From Oscillospiraceae bacterium (GTDB lineage: Bacteria; Bacillota; Clostridia; Oscillospirales; JAAYXM01), in assembly GCA_015067485.1 (NCBI GenBank), contig SVMJ01000002.1, forward strand, positions 79,401 through 143,400: a stretch of 64,000 bases of DNA, in the 5' to 3' direction. Positions within the stretch are counted from its first letter, which is position 1; every line of letters begins with the position of its first letter. Of this stretch, positions 27,253-33,930 are shown one piece after another. The position numbers and the translations under genes were made by a program. Below the pieces are notes generated by a model, which was given only the letters and a program-made list of their open reading frames with translations, was not told the origin of the DNA and made no database searches.

Positions 27253-27814
27253 CAGCGAGATAAATTCCGTGCGGAATTTGTGATATATCTTCGATTCGAT
27301 ATATTACTGCGTAATGCGATATGTGCCTGCGGCACGAGAAAGGAATTTATCTCATATCGCTTTGCGGAGCAAAATATCGCATTTGTGAAGCAAATATATC
27401 GCACGAGCGAAGCGAGTATGTCGCAGGAAGTGAATGTTATGGATAAGAAGACAATCAAAGCGTTAGCGGTTGAATTGGTCGTAGAGACCACCGCGATATG
27501 CGATAAAATCAAAGGCAGAGCGGTTTTTACAAATCAACTCTTGCGCTCCTGCTCGTCAATCGGTGCAAATGCACATGAAGCGGAATATGCACAAAGCAGG
27601 GCAGATTTTATCAGCAAACTCGAAATCGCTTTGAAAGAATGCTATGAAACCGAATATTGGTTGGAACTTTTATTCAAAGTGAATGCGATGGAAAAGTCGG
27701 CATACGATGCGTTGAGTCATCGTTGCGGAACGATTCGCAGGATGTTAATTGCCTCGATTACAACTGCAAAGCAAAATTGAAACCACGCATAAGTAAAAAC
27801 AAACAGTTCCAAGG
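27253..27814 (+). mobile_element. S23/IVS-like four-helix-bundle element inserted in a terminator
   Basis: A 562-bp unit flanked by identical 30-bp direct repeats (27223-27252 and 27815-27844), both derived from a rho-independent terminator. The right copy keeps only a shortened 5' stem, as expected if the duplication arose on insertion. The unit contains a string of short palindromes spaced by GATAT (for example ATTCCG-TG-CGGAAT, ATTAC-TGC-GTAAT, GTGCC-TGC-GGCAC) followed by a four-helix-bundle gene. A second copy of the palindromic leader is at 27934-28010. Confidence 0.65.
27439..27780 (+). CDS. Four-helix-bundle protein (S23/IVS, Avd-like family)
   Basis: A 113-residue all-helical protein. 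Family hallmarks are TNQLLRSCSSIGANAHEA, FISKLEIALKECYETEYWLELL and a terminal RRMLIASI helix. Relatives are encoded by intervening sequences inserted in 23S rRNA stems of several bacteria and by stand-alone repeats in Clostridia; their molecular role is not settled. The ATG at 27439 has AGGAAG 8 bp upstream; an ATG at 27418 is an alternative. It is carried inside the inserted element and is unrelated to the neighbouring surface genes. Confidence 0.88.
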   Translation: MDKKTIKALAVELVVETTAICDKIKGRAVFTNQLLRSCSSIGANAHEAEYAQSRADFISKLEIALKECYETEYWLELLFKVNAMEKSAYDALSHRCGTIRRMLIASITTAKQN

Positions 27815-27846
27815 GCAAGCCGAAAGGCTTGCTCTCATTTTTTTTT
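27815..27846 (+). repeat. Right copy of the 30-bp terminator direct repeat
   Basis: GCAAGCC-GAAA-GGCTTGC plus TCTCA and T9, identical over 30 bp to 27223-27252. Only seven of the original eleven stem pairs are retained. Confidence 0.85.
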
Positions 27847-27900
27847 GTGAAAAATTTCTAAAAAAAGAATGTTTTAGGTAGTGCGTTTTGCAAAAAGGTG

Positions 27901-27936
27901 TGGTATAATGAACTTAATCGTAACACGATTAAGTTC
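27901..27936 (+). promoter_or_regulatory. Extended -10 promoter and adjoining perfect inverted repeat before the small GIY protein gene
   Basis: TGGTATAAT (27901-27909) is an extended -10. Directly after it an 11-bp perfect inverted repeat, GAACTTAATCG / CGATTAAGTTC with a TAACA loop, covers the expected transcription start. It could be an operator or a 5' mRNA hairpin. Confidence 0.6.
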
Positions 27937-28010
27937 AGCGAGATAAATTCTGTTTGGAATTTGCGAGATATCTTCGCTGCGATATATTACTGCGTAATGC
28001 GATATACCGC
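27934..28010 (+). repeat. Second, truncated copy of the palindromic element leader
   Basis: TTCAGCGAGATAAATTC, a CTTCG-type palindrome and ATATTACTGCGTAATGCGATAT follow the same order as in 27251-27320, but no four-helix-bundle gene follows. Like the first copy, it begins immediately 3' of a hairpin. Confidence 0.75.
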
Positions 28011-28037
28011 TTCGCGGTGAGCAAAGGGGCGTGTGTC

Positions 28038-28400
28038 ATGCTGAAGAAATATTGGCTGTGGGTACTCGTTGCCGTGCTGTGTATTGCCGTGCTGGGAGTT
28101 ACATTATGGGCTGTTCTTGGCGGTGTGAGTGCACAAATGCCGCAAGCACCGGAAGCACCACCTGTTGTGGAAGAACCGAAAGATGTGGAAGTTCAGCCGG
28201 ACGATGAAAACTTCCCGATGGTGGATGAAAGCGGTGTTGTGATCGGGGGAGAGAACTACTTGGAAGACCCGTGGGCAGATATCCCGTCAGAGAGCGGGGC
28301 AGAAGTTCCGCAAGATGAAGTAAGTGAAATTCCGCAGGACGAAATCTTAACAGACGAAGACCTTGCGGTAACCGACGAAGGTTGGTCGGGAATATATTAA
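28038..28400 (+). CDS. Small membrane-anchored acidic protein with C-terminal GWSGIY tail
   Basis: A 120-residue protein. One N-terminal transmembrane helix (about residues 5-28, WLWVLVAVLCIAVLGVTLWA) has a short basic N terminus, so the rest is probably extracellular. The remainder is low-complexity, rich in Pro, Glu and Asp (PQAPEAPPVVEEPKD), with an EDPWADIP stretch. The end DEDLAVTDEGWSGIY resembles the SLH protein tail at 29291. AAAGGGG precedes the ATG with an 8-bp spacer. No catalytic motif is visible; it may be a display scaffold for a modified tail. Confidence 0.75.
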   Translation: MLKKYWLWVLVAVLCIAVLGVTLWAVLGGVSAQMPQAPEAPPVVEEPKDVEVQPDDENFPMVDESGVVIGGENYLEDPWADIPSESGAEVPQDEVSEIPQDEILTDEDLAVTDEGWSGIY

Positions 28401-28418
28401 ACGATGGAGGAAACACCT

Positions 28419-29291
28419 ATGAAGAAGAAAGTAATTGCAATTTTACTCAGCGCAGTCCTGCTCGTTGCAGTCAGCCCGCTTGCGGTGATGGCGACCTACA
28501 GCGACATGCCGGCAGAAAACCATTGGTCTTACAAAGCACTTTCCACCGCATCCGAATTGGGATTGCTTCAAGGCTCCAATGGCAAGATCGCTCCGAACGA
28601 TCAGCTCACCCGCGCACAGATGGCAACCATTTTGGTTCGTGCATTCAACGCAACCGAGAAGGCTGTATCCTTTCACTTCTCCGACGTTGCACCGACTGCA
28701 TGGTTCTACGATGCAATGTCCATCGCGGTAAACCGTGGTTGGTTCAAGGGCAGCGGCGACAAACTCCGCCCGAACGATCCGATCTCCCGTCAGGAAGTGT
28801 TCGTGGTGCTTGCTCGCGCGATCAATGCGGCAGCAGATCCGAACTTCAGCTTGGAAAATAAATTCACCGACGCGGCTTCCATCGCTGATTGGGCGAAAGT
28901 AGAAGCAGGTGCAATGGCGGCGAAGGGTTATGTCAGCGGCTCCAATGGTAAGATGAATCCGCTCAATCGCATCACCCGTGCGGAATTTGCACAGCTCATG
29001 TACAATCTCATCCAGGGCGGCGAGATTACCATCTCCCAGGCACCCGTCGAGGTTCCGCCCCAGCAGGATCAGAACGGAAGTAGCGGCGGCTCGGGCGGTT
29101 CCGGCGGCAGCGGCTCTTCCGGCGGCAGCGGTTCCGGATCGACCAATGATGACAATGACATTGCAGATCCGTGGGGCGAAATGGGCGATGAGATTGTGAT
29201 CGACCCGATCATCCCGGATGAAGGCACAGGCGATGAGCCGAGCATGGAAGACTTGACTACCAGCGACGACGGCTGGACCGGAATTTATTAA
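28419..29291 (+). CDS. SLH-domain surface protein with Gly/Ser linker, internal NDIADPWG and C-terminal GWTGIY tail
   Basis: A 290-residue protein with a signal peptide (to about residue 26, VMATYSD). Three full SLH repeats follow (about 27-70, 88-130, 148-192; each has an FxDV/W-Y start and a TRA/SRQ helix), then a 30-residue Gly/Ser linker. After it comes DNDIADPWG, identical to the last nine residues of the 33-residue peptide, an acidic Ile/Pro stretch, and MEDLTTSDDGWTGIY at the very end. The layout suggests a cell-wall anchor displaying a peptide-like tail. The ATG at 28419 has TGGAGG upstream; it starts 18 bp after the previous stop. Confidence 0.85.
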   Translation: MKKKVIAILLSAVLLVAVSPLAVMATYSDMPAENHWSYKALSTASELGLLQGSNGKIAPNDQLTRAQMATILVRAFNATEKAVSFHFSDVAPTAWFYDAMSIAVNRGWFKGSGDKLRPNDPISRQEVFVVLARAINAAADPNFSLENKFTDAASIADWAKVEAGAMAAKGYVSGSNGKMNPLNRITRAEFAQLMYNLIQGGEITISQAPVEVPPQQDQNGSSGGSGGSGGSGSSGGSGSGSTNDDNDIADPWGEMGDEIVIDPIIPDEGTGDEPSMEDLTTSDDGWTGIY

Positions 29292-29300
29292 GAAATAACC

Positions 29301-29335
29301 AAACAGGCAGGACGATTTGGTCGCCCTGCCCGTTT
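29301..29335 (+). promoter_or_regulatory. Intercistronic hairpin between tail-bearing protein genes and enzyme genes
   Basis: A 15-bp stem (29301-29315 with 29321-29335) has two A-C mismatches and a 5-nt loop. There is no T tract, so it is more likely an mRNA-processing, stabilising or partial attenuation site than a terminator. Confidence 0.5.
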
Positions 29336-29359
29336 GCGGTTTGGTAAAGGAGTACGCGT

Positions 29360-30070
29360 ATGCTGCGATATCGTATTGCAGGACTGAATGTGGAAATGGA
29401 CCCGAAGTATCCGACTCTGCTCAAGCAGGGTGTGCCGTATTTGCACGATTTTTCGGGAGAAGCGGATATCGTTGTGGATTTTCCGCCGAGTTTCTACGAA
29501 GAAAAGCATAAATTACACCCCGAACTGCCTATGGACTCGTGCGAGTATTTGTGGATGGGGTTCGGTGTCTACCGTAAATTGGTCAATTTTGGCGGATTTG
29601 TCCTGCACGCATCCGCATTGGCATACCAAGGTCGCGCGTATCTGTTCTCCGCGCCGTGCGGCACGGGGAAATCCACCCACACGGGGCTTTGGCAGCAGGC
29701 GTTTGGCGATGAAGTCATTATTTTGAATGACGACAAGCCCGCGCTCCGCAAGATTGACGGCGTGTTCCACGCGTTTGGCACACCGTTTTCCGGCAAGACC
29801 GATAAGAACGTGAACATGGGCGTCCCGCTTGGAGGTATTTGCGTTTTAGAGCAGTCGAAGGAAAACTGGATTCGTCCTGTGAGCGGACGAGACGCGATCT
29901 TGCCGCTTTATCACCAGACCATGCGCCCGCCCGATGCGAAGAACATGGATCTTCTGCTTGGGCTTTTGGAGGAACTGATTCAGCAAGTGCCGGTGTATCG
30001 GATGGGATGCAATATCTCGCTCGATGCGGCGCGCCTTGCTCGGGATACCATGCAAGGAGGGTTACGATGA
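29360..30070 (+). CDS. HprK-like P-loop kinase of the peptide-tailoring type
   Basis: A 236-residue protein with the HPr kinase/phosphorylase fold but without the N-terminal sensor domain. Visible are LHASAL (His83), the P-loop SAPCGTGKST (97-106), NDDKPALR (123-130), and GTPFSGKTDKN. Related kinases in lasso-peptide clusters phosphorylate a Ser near the precursor C terminus, and relatives occur as HprK-related kinase with PqqD-like partners in export-associated systems. The Ser/Thr-Asp-rich tails nearby (TQSD, TTSDD, AVTDE) are plausible substrates; this is inference. AAAGGAG precedes the ATG. The stop overlaps the PqqD gene start (ATGA). Confidence 0.85.
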   Translation: MLRYRIAGLNVEMDPKYPTLLKQGVPYLHDFSGEADIVVDFPPSFYEEKHKLHPELPMDSCEYLWMGFGVYRKLVNFGGFVLHASALAYQGRAYLFSAPCGTGKSTHTGLWQQAFGDEVIILNDDKPALRKIDGVFHAFGTPFSGKTDKNVNMGVPLGGICVLEQSKENWIRPVSGRDAILPLYHQTMRPPDAKNMDLLLGLLEELIQQVPVYRMGCNISLDAARLARDTMQGGLR

Positions 30071-30333
30071 AACCGAAAGACGGATTTTTACTGCGTGAAG
30101 TAGACGGAACCAGTATTGTGGTTGCGACAGGAGATGCCGCAACCGAGTTTTCCGGACTGATCACGCTCAACCAAACCGGAACACTGCTTTGGCGGTGTTT
30201 GGAGCAGGATGCGACCGAAGACGACATGGTCGCAAAACTCCTTGGGAAATATGACATTGACGAAGAGAGTGCACGCCGCGATGTGAAGGCGTTTGTCGCT
30301 CGTGCAAAAGACGCAGGTTTGTTGGAAGAGTAG
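30067..30333 (+). CDS. PqqD-like RiPP recognition element protein
   Basis: An 88-residue PqqD-family protein. The three-strand wing is at the start (GFLLREVDGTSIVVATGD), then ITLNQTGTLLWRCLEQDATEDDMVAKL (quoted in parts: ITLNQTGTLLW and EDDMVAKL), with a C-terminal helix DVKAFVARAKDAGLLEE. Such domains bind the leader of a precursor peptide through a YxxPxL-type motif. It overlaps the kinase gene by 4 bp and the next gene follows 10 bp later. AAGGAGGG precedes the ATG. Confidence 0.92.
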   Translation: MKPKDGFLLREVDGTSIVVATGDAATEFSGLITLNQTGTLLWRCLEQDATEDDMVAKLLGKYDIDEESARRDVKAFVARAKDAGLLEE

Positions 30334-30343
30334 GAGAACTATC

Positions 30344-31054
30344 ATGCGGAAAGGCGAGAAGAAAACTGCACAGTTACCGCTTTGGATGCGGGTGCTGAAC
30401 TTTTTGTTTGCACTCACCCCACGGCAGATTCTTCTTGTTCTTTTATCGGGCGTGATCTGTGCCGGTCTTGCACTTTTGCTCACAAAAACCATGGTGAAGC
30501 CGATTTATTCTTCCACCGTGACGGTTGCGGTGGTCAACGAACGCCCGCGAAAACAGTCCGACATTGAGAATTTATCGGTCAGCTATCAACTCGCGCAATC
30601 TCTTGCCGCGGCAGGGAAAAACATCACCGCCGCCGAGCATACGATTGACCGCTTGGATCTGGACATGACACCCCAAGAACTGCTTGGGAAGGTGCGTGCA
30701 TCGCGTAAAACAAAGACCATGCTCGTCCGTTTTTATGCGACAGATGAAGATCCGGACCGTGCACAGGCAATCGTGCAGGTGTACTCGGAAGAACTGATCA
30801 AAGCCGTTGCAGAATCGGTTTTGATCAACCATACCGAGCAGGTTCATGGCCCGTCGGAACCCACCGCCATCGGAAGTAATAACGGAAATACGACGGGCGG
30901 TGGCATCCTTGGGTGCCTTCTCGCGTTGTTCTTCTTCTACCGCAAATATCGATCGGGTCGTGTGGTGCGGAGAGGCGAGGATCTGAAAATGTTCCAAAAA
31001 CCGCTTCTGGGCGAAGTATGTTCGTTCCGCTCCGCAAAAGGAGGATCGGTATGA
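30344..31054 (+). CDS. Wzz/YveK-like polysaccharide co-polymerase family membrane protein 1
   Basis: A 236-residue protein with a basic N terminus and two transmembrane helices, about residues 28-48 (ILLVLLSGVICAGLALLLTK) and 183-198 (GGGILGCLLALFFFYR). Between them is an extracytoplasmic domain with PIYSSTVTVAVVNERPR and DPDRAQAIVQVYSEEL, the pattern of Wzz/chain-length determinants. The family controls polymer length in surface polysaccharide export. No tyrosine-kinase partner or glycosyltransferases are nearby, which is unusual. AGGAGAAC precedes the ATG; the stop overlaps the next start (ATGA). Confidence 0.75.
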   Translation: MRKGEKKTAQLPLWMRVLNFLFALTPRQILLVLLSGVICAGLALLLTKTMVKPIYSSTVTVAVVNERPRKQSDIENLSVSYQLAQSLAAAGKNITAAEHTIDRLDLDMTPQELLGKVRASRKTKTMLVRFYATDEDPDRAQAIVQVYSEELIKAVAESVLINHTEQVHGPSEPTAIGSNNGNTTGGGILGCLLALFFFYRKYRSGRVVRRGEDLKMFQKPLLGEVCSFRSAKGGSV

Positions 31055-31734
31055 TCATACAGAAACTGAAGCAGTTGCGACTGAAACTGGAAATGTTGTG
31101 GTGGCGCCGCAAAATGCTACTCACGGTAACATCCGTCGGGTTGCTGCTCGGTTTGGTTGTGGCACTCTTCATCATCCCGCCACAGTATACCACCAAAAAT
31201 CAGTTGTATTTCAGCGCATACACCGCACGGGAGGATAAGACCATCCGTGATAAGCAACTCGAAAACTCGCGCGGTCTTGCCGAGTCGTATGTGGTGTATA
31301 TGAAAGAGGCATTTATGTTTGAACGCGCGGCAGAAAACCTGCCGAGCACACTCTCGAAACCGTATACTGCGTCGCAAATCCGAAACGCAATGAACATTAC
31401 GGTCGATTCGGATGCGAATGTTATATTTTTTAGCGTAACAACGGGAAATCCGCAAGATTCTGCAATTTTATGTGATTTTTACAGCCATTTTTCCATGGCG
31501 GAGATCGTGGAAATGACCGGGGTCGGGAGTTATGAGATCTTTAACAAGACCAGAGTCCCCACCCGCCCGTCGTTCCCGAATCCGATTCTATTTGCGCTCA
31601 TCGGTGCGCTGATCGCGCTGGTGCTCGGGGTGGCGTACGCACTCAAAGTCAAGCAGAAAATCTACACCGAGCGTGAAATCAAAGAGCTCATTCCGCGTTG
31701 CAATGTGATTGCAAGCGTTGCGGAATGTAAGTGA
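31051..31734 (+). CDS. Wzz/YveK-like membrane protein 2
   Basis: A 227-residue relative of the preceding protein. It has TM1 about residues 24-44 (TVTSVGLLLGLVVALFIIP), an extracytoplasmic domain beginning PPQYTTKNQLYFSA with a long helical part, a PxxPxxPN proline motif before TM2 (VPTRPSFPNPILF), and TM2 at about 177-200. The P-rich motif before the second helix is typical of polysaccharide co-polymerases. AAAGGAGG precedes the ATG. Tandem, 4-bp-overlapping Wzz-like genes suggest a heteromeric membrane assembly. Confidence 0.75.
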   Translation: MIIQKLKQLRLKLEMLWWRRKMLLTVTSVGLLLGLVVALFIIPPQYTTKNQLYFSAYTAREDKTIRDKQLENSRGLAESYVVYMKEAFMFERAAENLPSTLSKPYTASQIRNAMNITVDSDANVIFFSVTTGNPQDSAILCDFYSHFSMAEIVEMTGVGSYEIFNKTRVPTRPSFPNPILFALIGALIALVLGVAYALKVKQKIYTEREIKELIPRCNVIASVAECK

Positions 31735-31750
31735 GAGAAAGGGGTTTGTC

Positions 31751-32908
31751 ATGACGCGCGAAGAAAAATATGTGATCGCGGCGATCCGCGCTGTCGTGAA
31801 TGAAATTGCTCCGCCAAAAGCTCCGTCCGATTTGGACTGGGAACGCGCGGCCCGCCTTGCGGTAAAGCACAGCGTGGGGAATTTATTTTGCTACGCGGTG
31901 GAGAAAATGGAAGAAATCCCGCAGGAGATTTTGGCGCGACTCGTGGAGTATAAGAAAAAAGCGGTGCTCCGCGAAGCGACCCAGGAGATCGAACTCTCCA
32001 TTTTACGCAAAAAGTTCAATGCGGCAGGCATCCGTTTCATGCCGCTCAAAGGAATTCTCTTAAAGAGCCATTACCCCAAGCCCGATATGCGGATGATGGG
32101 GGATATCGATATTCTGTTTGATGTAACCCGAGCAGAAGAGGTGCGCGAGATCATGCAGGGGATGGGTTATACCGCGTGCAAGTTTGCAACTTCGGGCGGT
32201 ACAGATGTGTATCAAAAACCACCCATCATGAATCTGGAACTCCACCGCGCACTGCTCTCCCGCCCAAAAGAATGGGTGCCGCACTTTTCCGATGCTTGGG
32301 ATCGCGCGGTACAGAAAGACGGCTGCGAGTATACCATGACGCCCGAAGATTATTACGTCTTTTTGATCGCGCATTTGCTCAAGCACTATGTGGGCTACGG
32401 CACAGGCATTCGCTCGGTGCTGGATGTTTGGGTGTGCTTGAGTGCAATGGAATTTGACGAAGAAGTGTTAAAAGCGCGCTTTGAAGCACTCGGAATCACC
32501 GAGTTTGTGGGCAATATCGAAGCACTCAGCCGCGTATGGTTTGGAGATGCAGAGAGTTCTCCGCTGCTTGATGAGATGGGCGATTTCATCATCATGAGCG
32601 GAGTGTACGGGGAAAAACTCACCGGGATCATGGCGCGCACGGTCGCGACAGATTCCGCGAAGAGTGAGTATTTCTTCCGCCGTTTGTTCTTAAAACGAGA
32701 AGTCATGGTGGATGAATTCCCGATTTTGAAAAAACACCCCGCGATGCTCCCGCTTTGCTGGGTCTCCCGACTTGGAAAACGCGCGTTCCGAAAGGAAACG
32801 ATCACGCGTGAGATGCAAATAATGCAAACCGTGGACGGGGACAAGGCATCCGCCTTGCAAAGTCTCCACAAACGCGTCGGGATCAAAGAAAGTATGTTTC
32901 AAGAATAA
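31751..32908 (+). CDS. NTP_transf_5-family nucleotidyltransferase-like protein
   Basis: A 385-residue protein of the uncharacterised nucleotidyltransferase family often linked to lasso-peptide kinases and PqqD-like proteins. The catalytic signature is MPLKGILLKSHYP followed by MMGDIDILF (Gly-Asp-Ile-Asp, 117-120). HRALLSR and a histidine-rich segment (FLIAHLLKHYVGYG) follow. It has no signal peptide or membrane helix. It would transfer a nucleotide or act on a modified peptide or sugar; the substrate is unknown. It is the last gene of the 28-32.9 kb operon, closed by a bidirectional terminator. Confidence 0.82.
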   Translation: MTREEKYVIAAIRAVVNEIAPPKAPSDLDWERAARLAVKHSVGNLFCYAVEKMEEIPQEILARLVEYKKKAVLREATQEIELSILRKKFNAAGIRFMPLKGILLKSHYPKPDMRMMGDIDILFDVTRAEEVREIMQGMGYTACKFATSGGTDVYQKPPIMNLELHRALLSRPKEWVPHFSDAWDRAVQKDGCEYTMTPEDYYVFLIAHLLKHYVGYGTGIRSVLDVWVCLSAMEFDEEVLKARFEALGITEFVGNIEALSRVWFGDAESSPLLDEMGDFIIMSGVYGEKLTGIMARTVATDSAKSEYFFRRLFLKREVMVDEFPILKKHPAMLPLCWVSRLGKRAFRKETITREMQIMQTVDGDKASALQSLHKRVGIKESMFQE

Positions 32909-32910
32909 AA

Positions 32911-32950
32911 AAGAGACTGAAGCGATCGCTTCAGTCTCTTTTATTTTTTT
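32911..32950. terminator. Perfect-palindrome bidirectional terminator
   Basis: Bases 32911-32940 form a fully self-complementary 30-bp palindrome centred on GCGATCGC, with A runs before and TTATTTTTTT after. It ends both the tailoring operon and hydE, whose stop lies at its edge. Confidence 0.85.
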
Positions 32951-33930
32951 ACATCGCCACGGTCGACTACCACTTGGTAGCCGATTGCGGAAATTTCATC
33001 TTTCAGTTTTTGGAGTTGTTCCACGCTCTCGGTGCCTGTGTGCAGTTTATTGTTGTAAAGAGAGTAACGCGCTCGCGCAGCTTCGGGGGAAAGGTTTGGC
33101 ATTACCACATTCGCGCCGCACTTGAGTCCCCTTTCCCGACCTTGCGGGTGGAGTGTTCCGAGCGCGGTGGTTGCGGGGATGAGCGCGTGCGGGAAGAGAA
33201 TGCGAGCGAGCGCAACTGTTCGCAAGGTGAGAGACAGATCCCCGGACGGATGTGCGCCAAACGGGGTATCACAATGCGGAATAAACGGTCCGATCCCGAT
33301 CATATCCGGCTGTAACTCGGCAAGGAATGCAAAGTCTTCTGCCAAATGCTCAAGCGTTTGATTGGGAGAGCCGACCATAAATCCGCTCCCCACTTGATAG
33401 CCGAGTTCTTTGAGCGCAAACAGGCACTCGCGGCGGTTTTCAAACGAAGATGTTTGCGGATGCAGAGACTGATAATGCGACTTGGTCGCGGTCTCGTGCC
33501 GCAAAAGATAACGGTCTGCGCCTGCAGAAAACCATGCACGGTACGTTTCTTTCGGCTGTTCCCCGAGTGACAGGGTAACCGCGCAGTCGGGATGGTGCGT
33601 TTTGATTCGATCGATTAGTTCACACACGGTTTTCTCGGAAAAGTACGGGTCTTCGCCCCCTTGCAGGACAAAGGTACGAAATCCGAGACTGTACCCGTGG
33701 TGCGCGCACGCTAAAATTTCGTCGTTTGTCAAACGGTAGCGCGAAGTGTTGGGATTTCCTGCGCGGATGCCGCAATAATAGCAGTTTCGCGCGCAGAAAT
33801 TACTGATTTCGATCAGTCCGCGGATATAGACATCCGTGCCGTAGACCGAGCGGCGAATCTCATCTGCCTTTGCAAAAAGCGCAGAATCATCTTCCCCGCG
33901 GAGATAGGCAAGTAACGTTTGTTGTTCCAT
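32941..33930 (-). CDS. hydE: HydE radical-SAM maturase of [FeFe]-hydrogenase
   Basis: HydE helps build the H-cluster diiron subsite from a cysteine-derived complex. The 329 residues show the radical-SAM motif CARNCYYCGIRAGN (CxxxCxxC) near residue 46, FVLQGGEDPYFSE, ERLLRHETATKSHY-type residues (YLLRHETATKSHY) and MVGSPNQT. It would mature the hydrogenase encoded at 53.3 kb; HydF and HydG are not in the window. Its ATG shares one base with the mnmA stop (TGATG), so the two are translationally coupled. Confidence 0.9.
   Translation of the reverse strand: MEQQTLLAYLRGEDDSALFAKADEIRRSVYGTDVYIRGLIEISNFCARNCYYCGIRAGNPNTSRYRLTNDEILACAHHGYSLGFRTFVLQGGEDPYFSEKTVCELIDRIKTHHPDCAVTLSLGEQPKETYRAWFSAGADRYLLRHETATKSHYQSLHPQTSSFENRRECLFALKELGYQVGSGFMVGSPNQTLEHLAEDFAFLAELQPDMIGIGPFIPHCDTPFGAHPSGDLSLTLRTVALARILFPHALIPATTALGTLHPQGRERGLKCGANVVMPNLSPEAARARYSLYNNKLHTGTESVEQLQKLKDEISAIGYQVVVDRGDVKK

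Noticed and set aside
22749-32908. A complete lasso-peptide biosynthetic cluster
   Set aside because: Kinase, PqqD-like and nucleotidyltransferase genes are present, but no transglutaminase-like B2 peptidase, asparagine-synthetase-like cyclase or ABC exporter was found, and the peptide lacks an obvious Gly1-to-Asp/Glu ring core.
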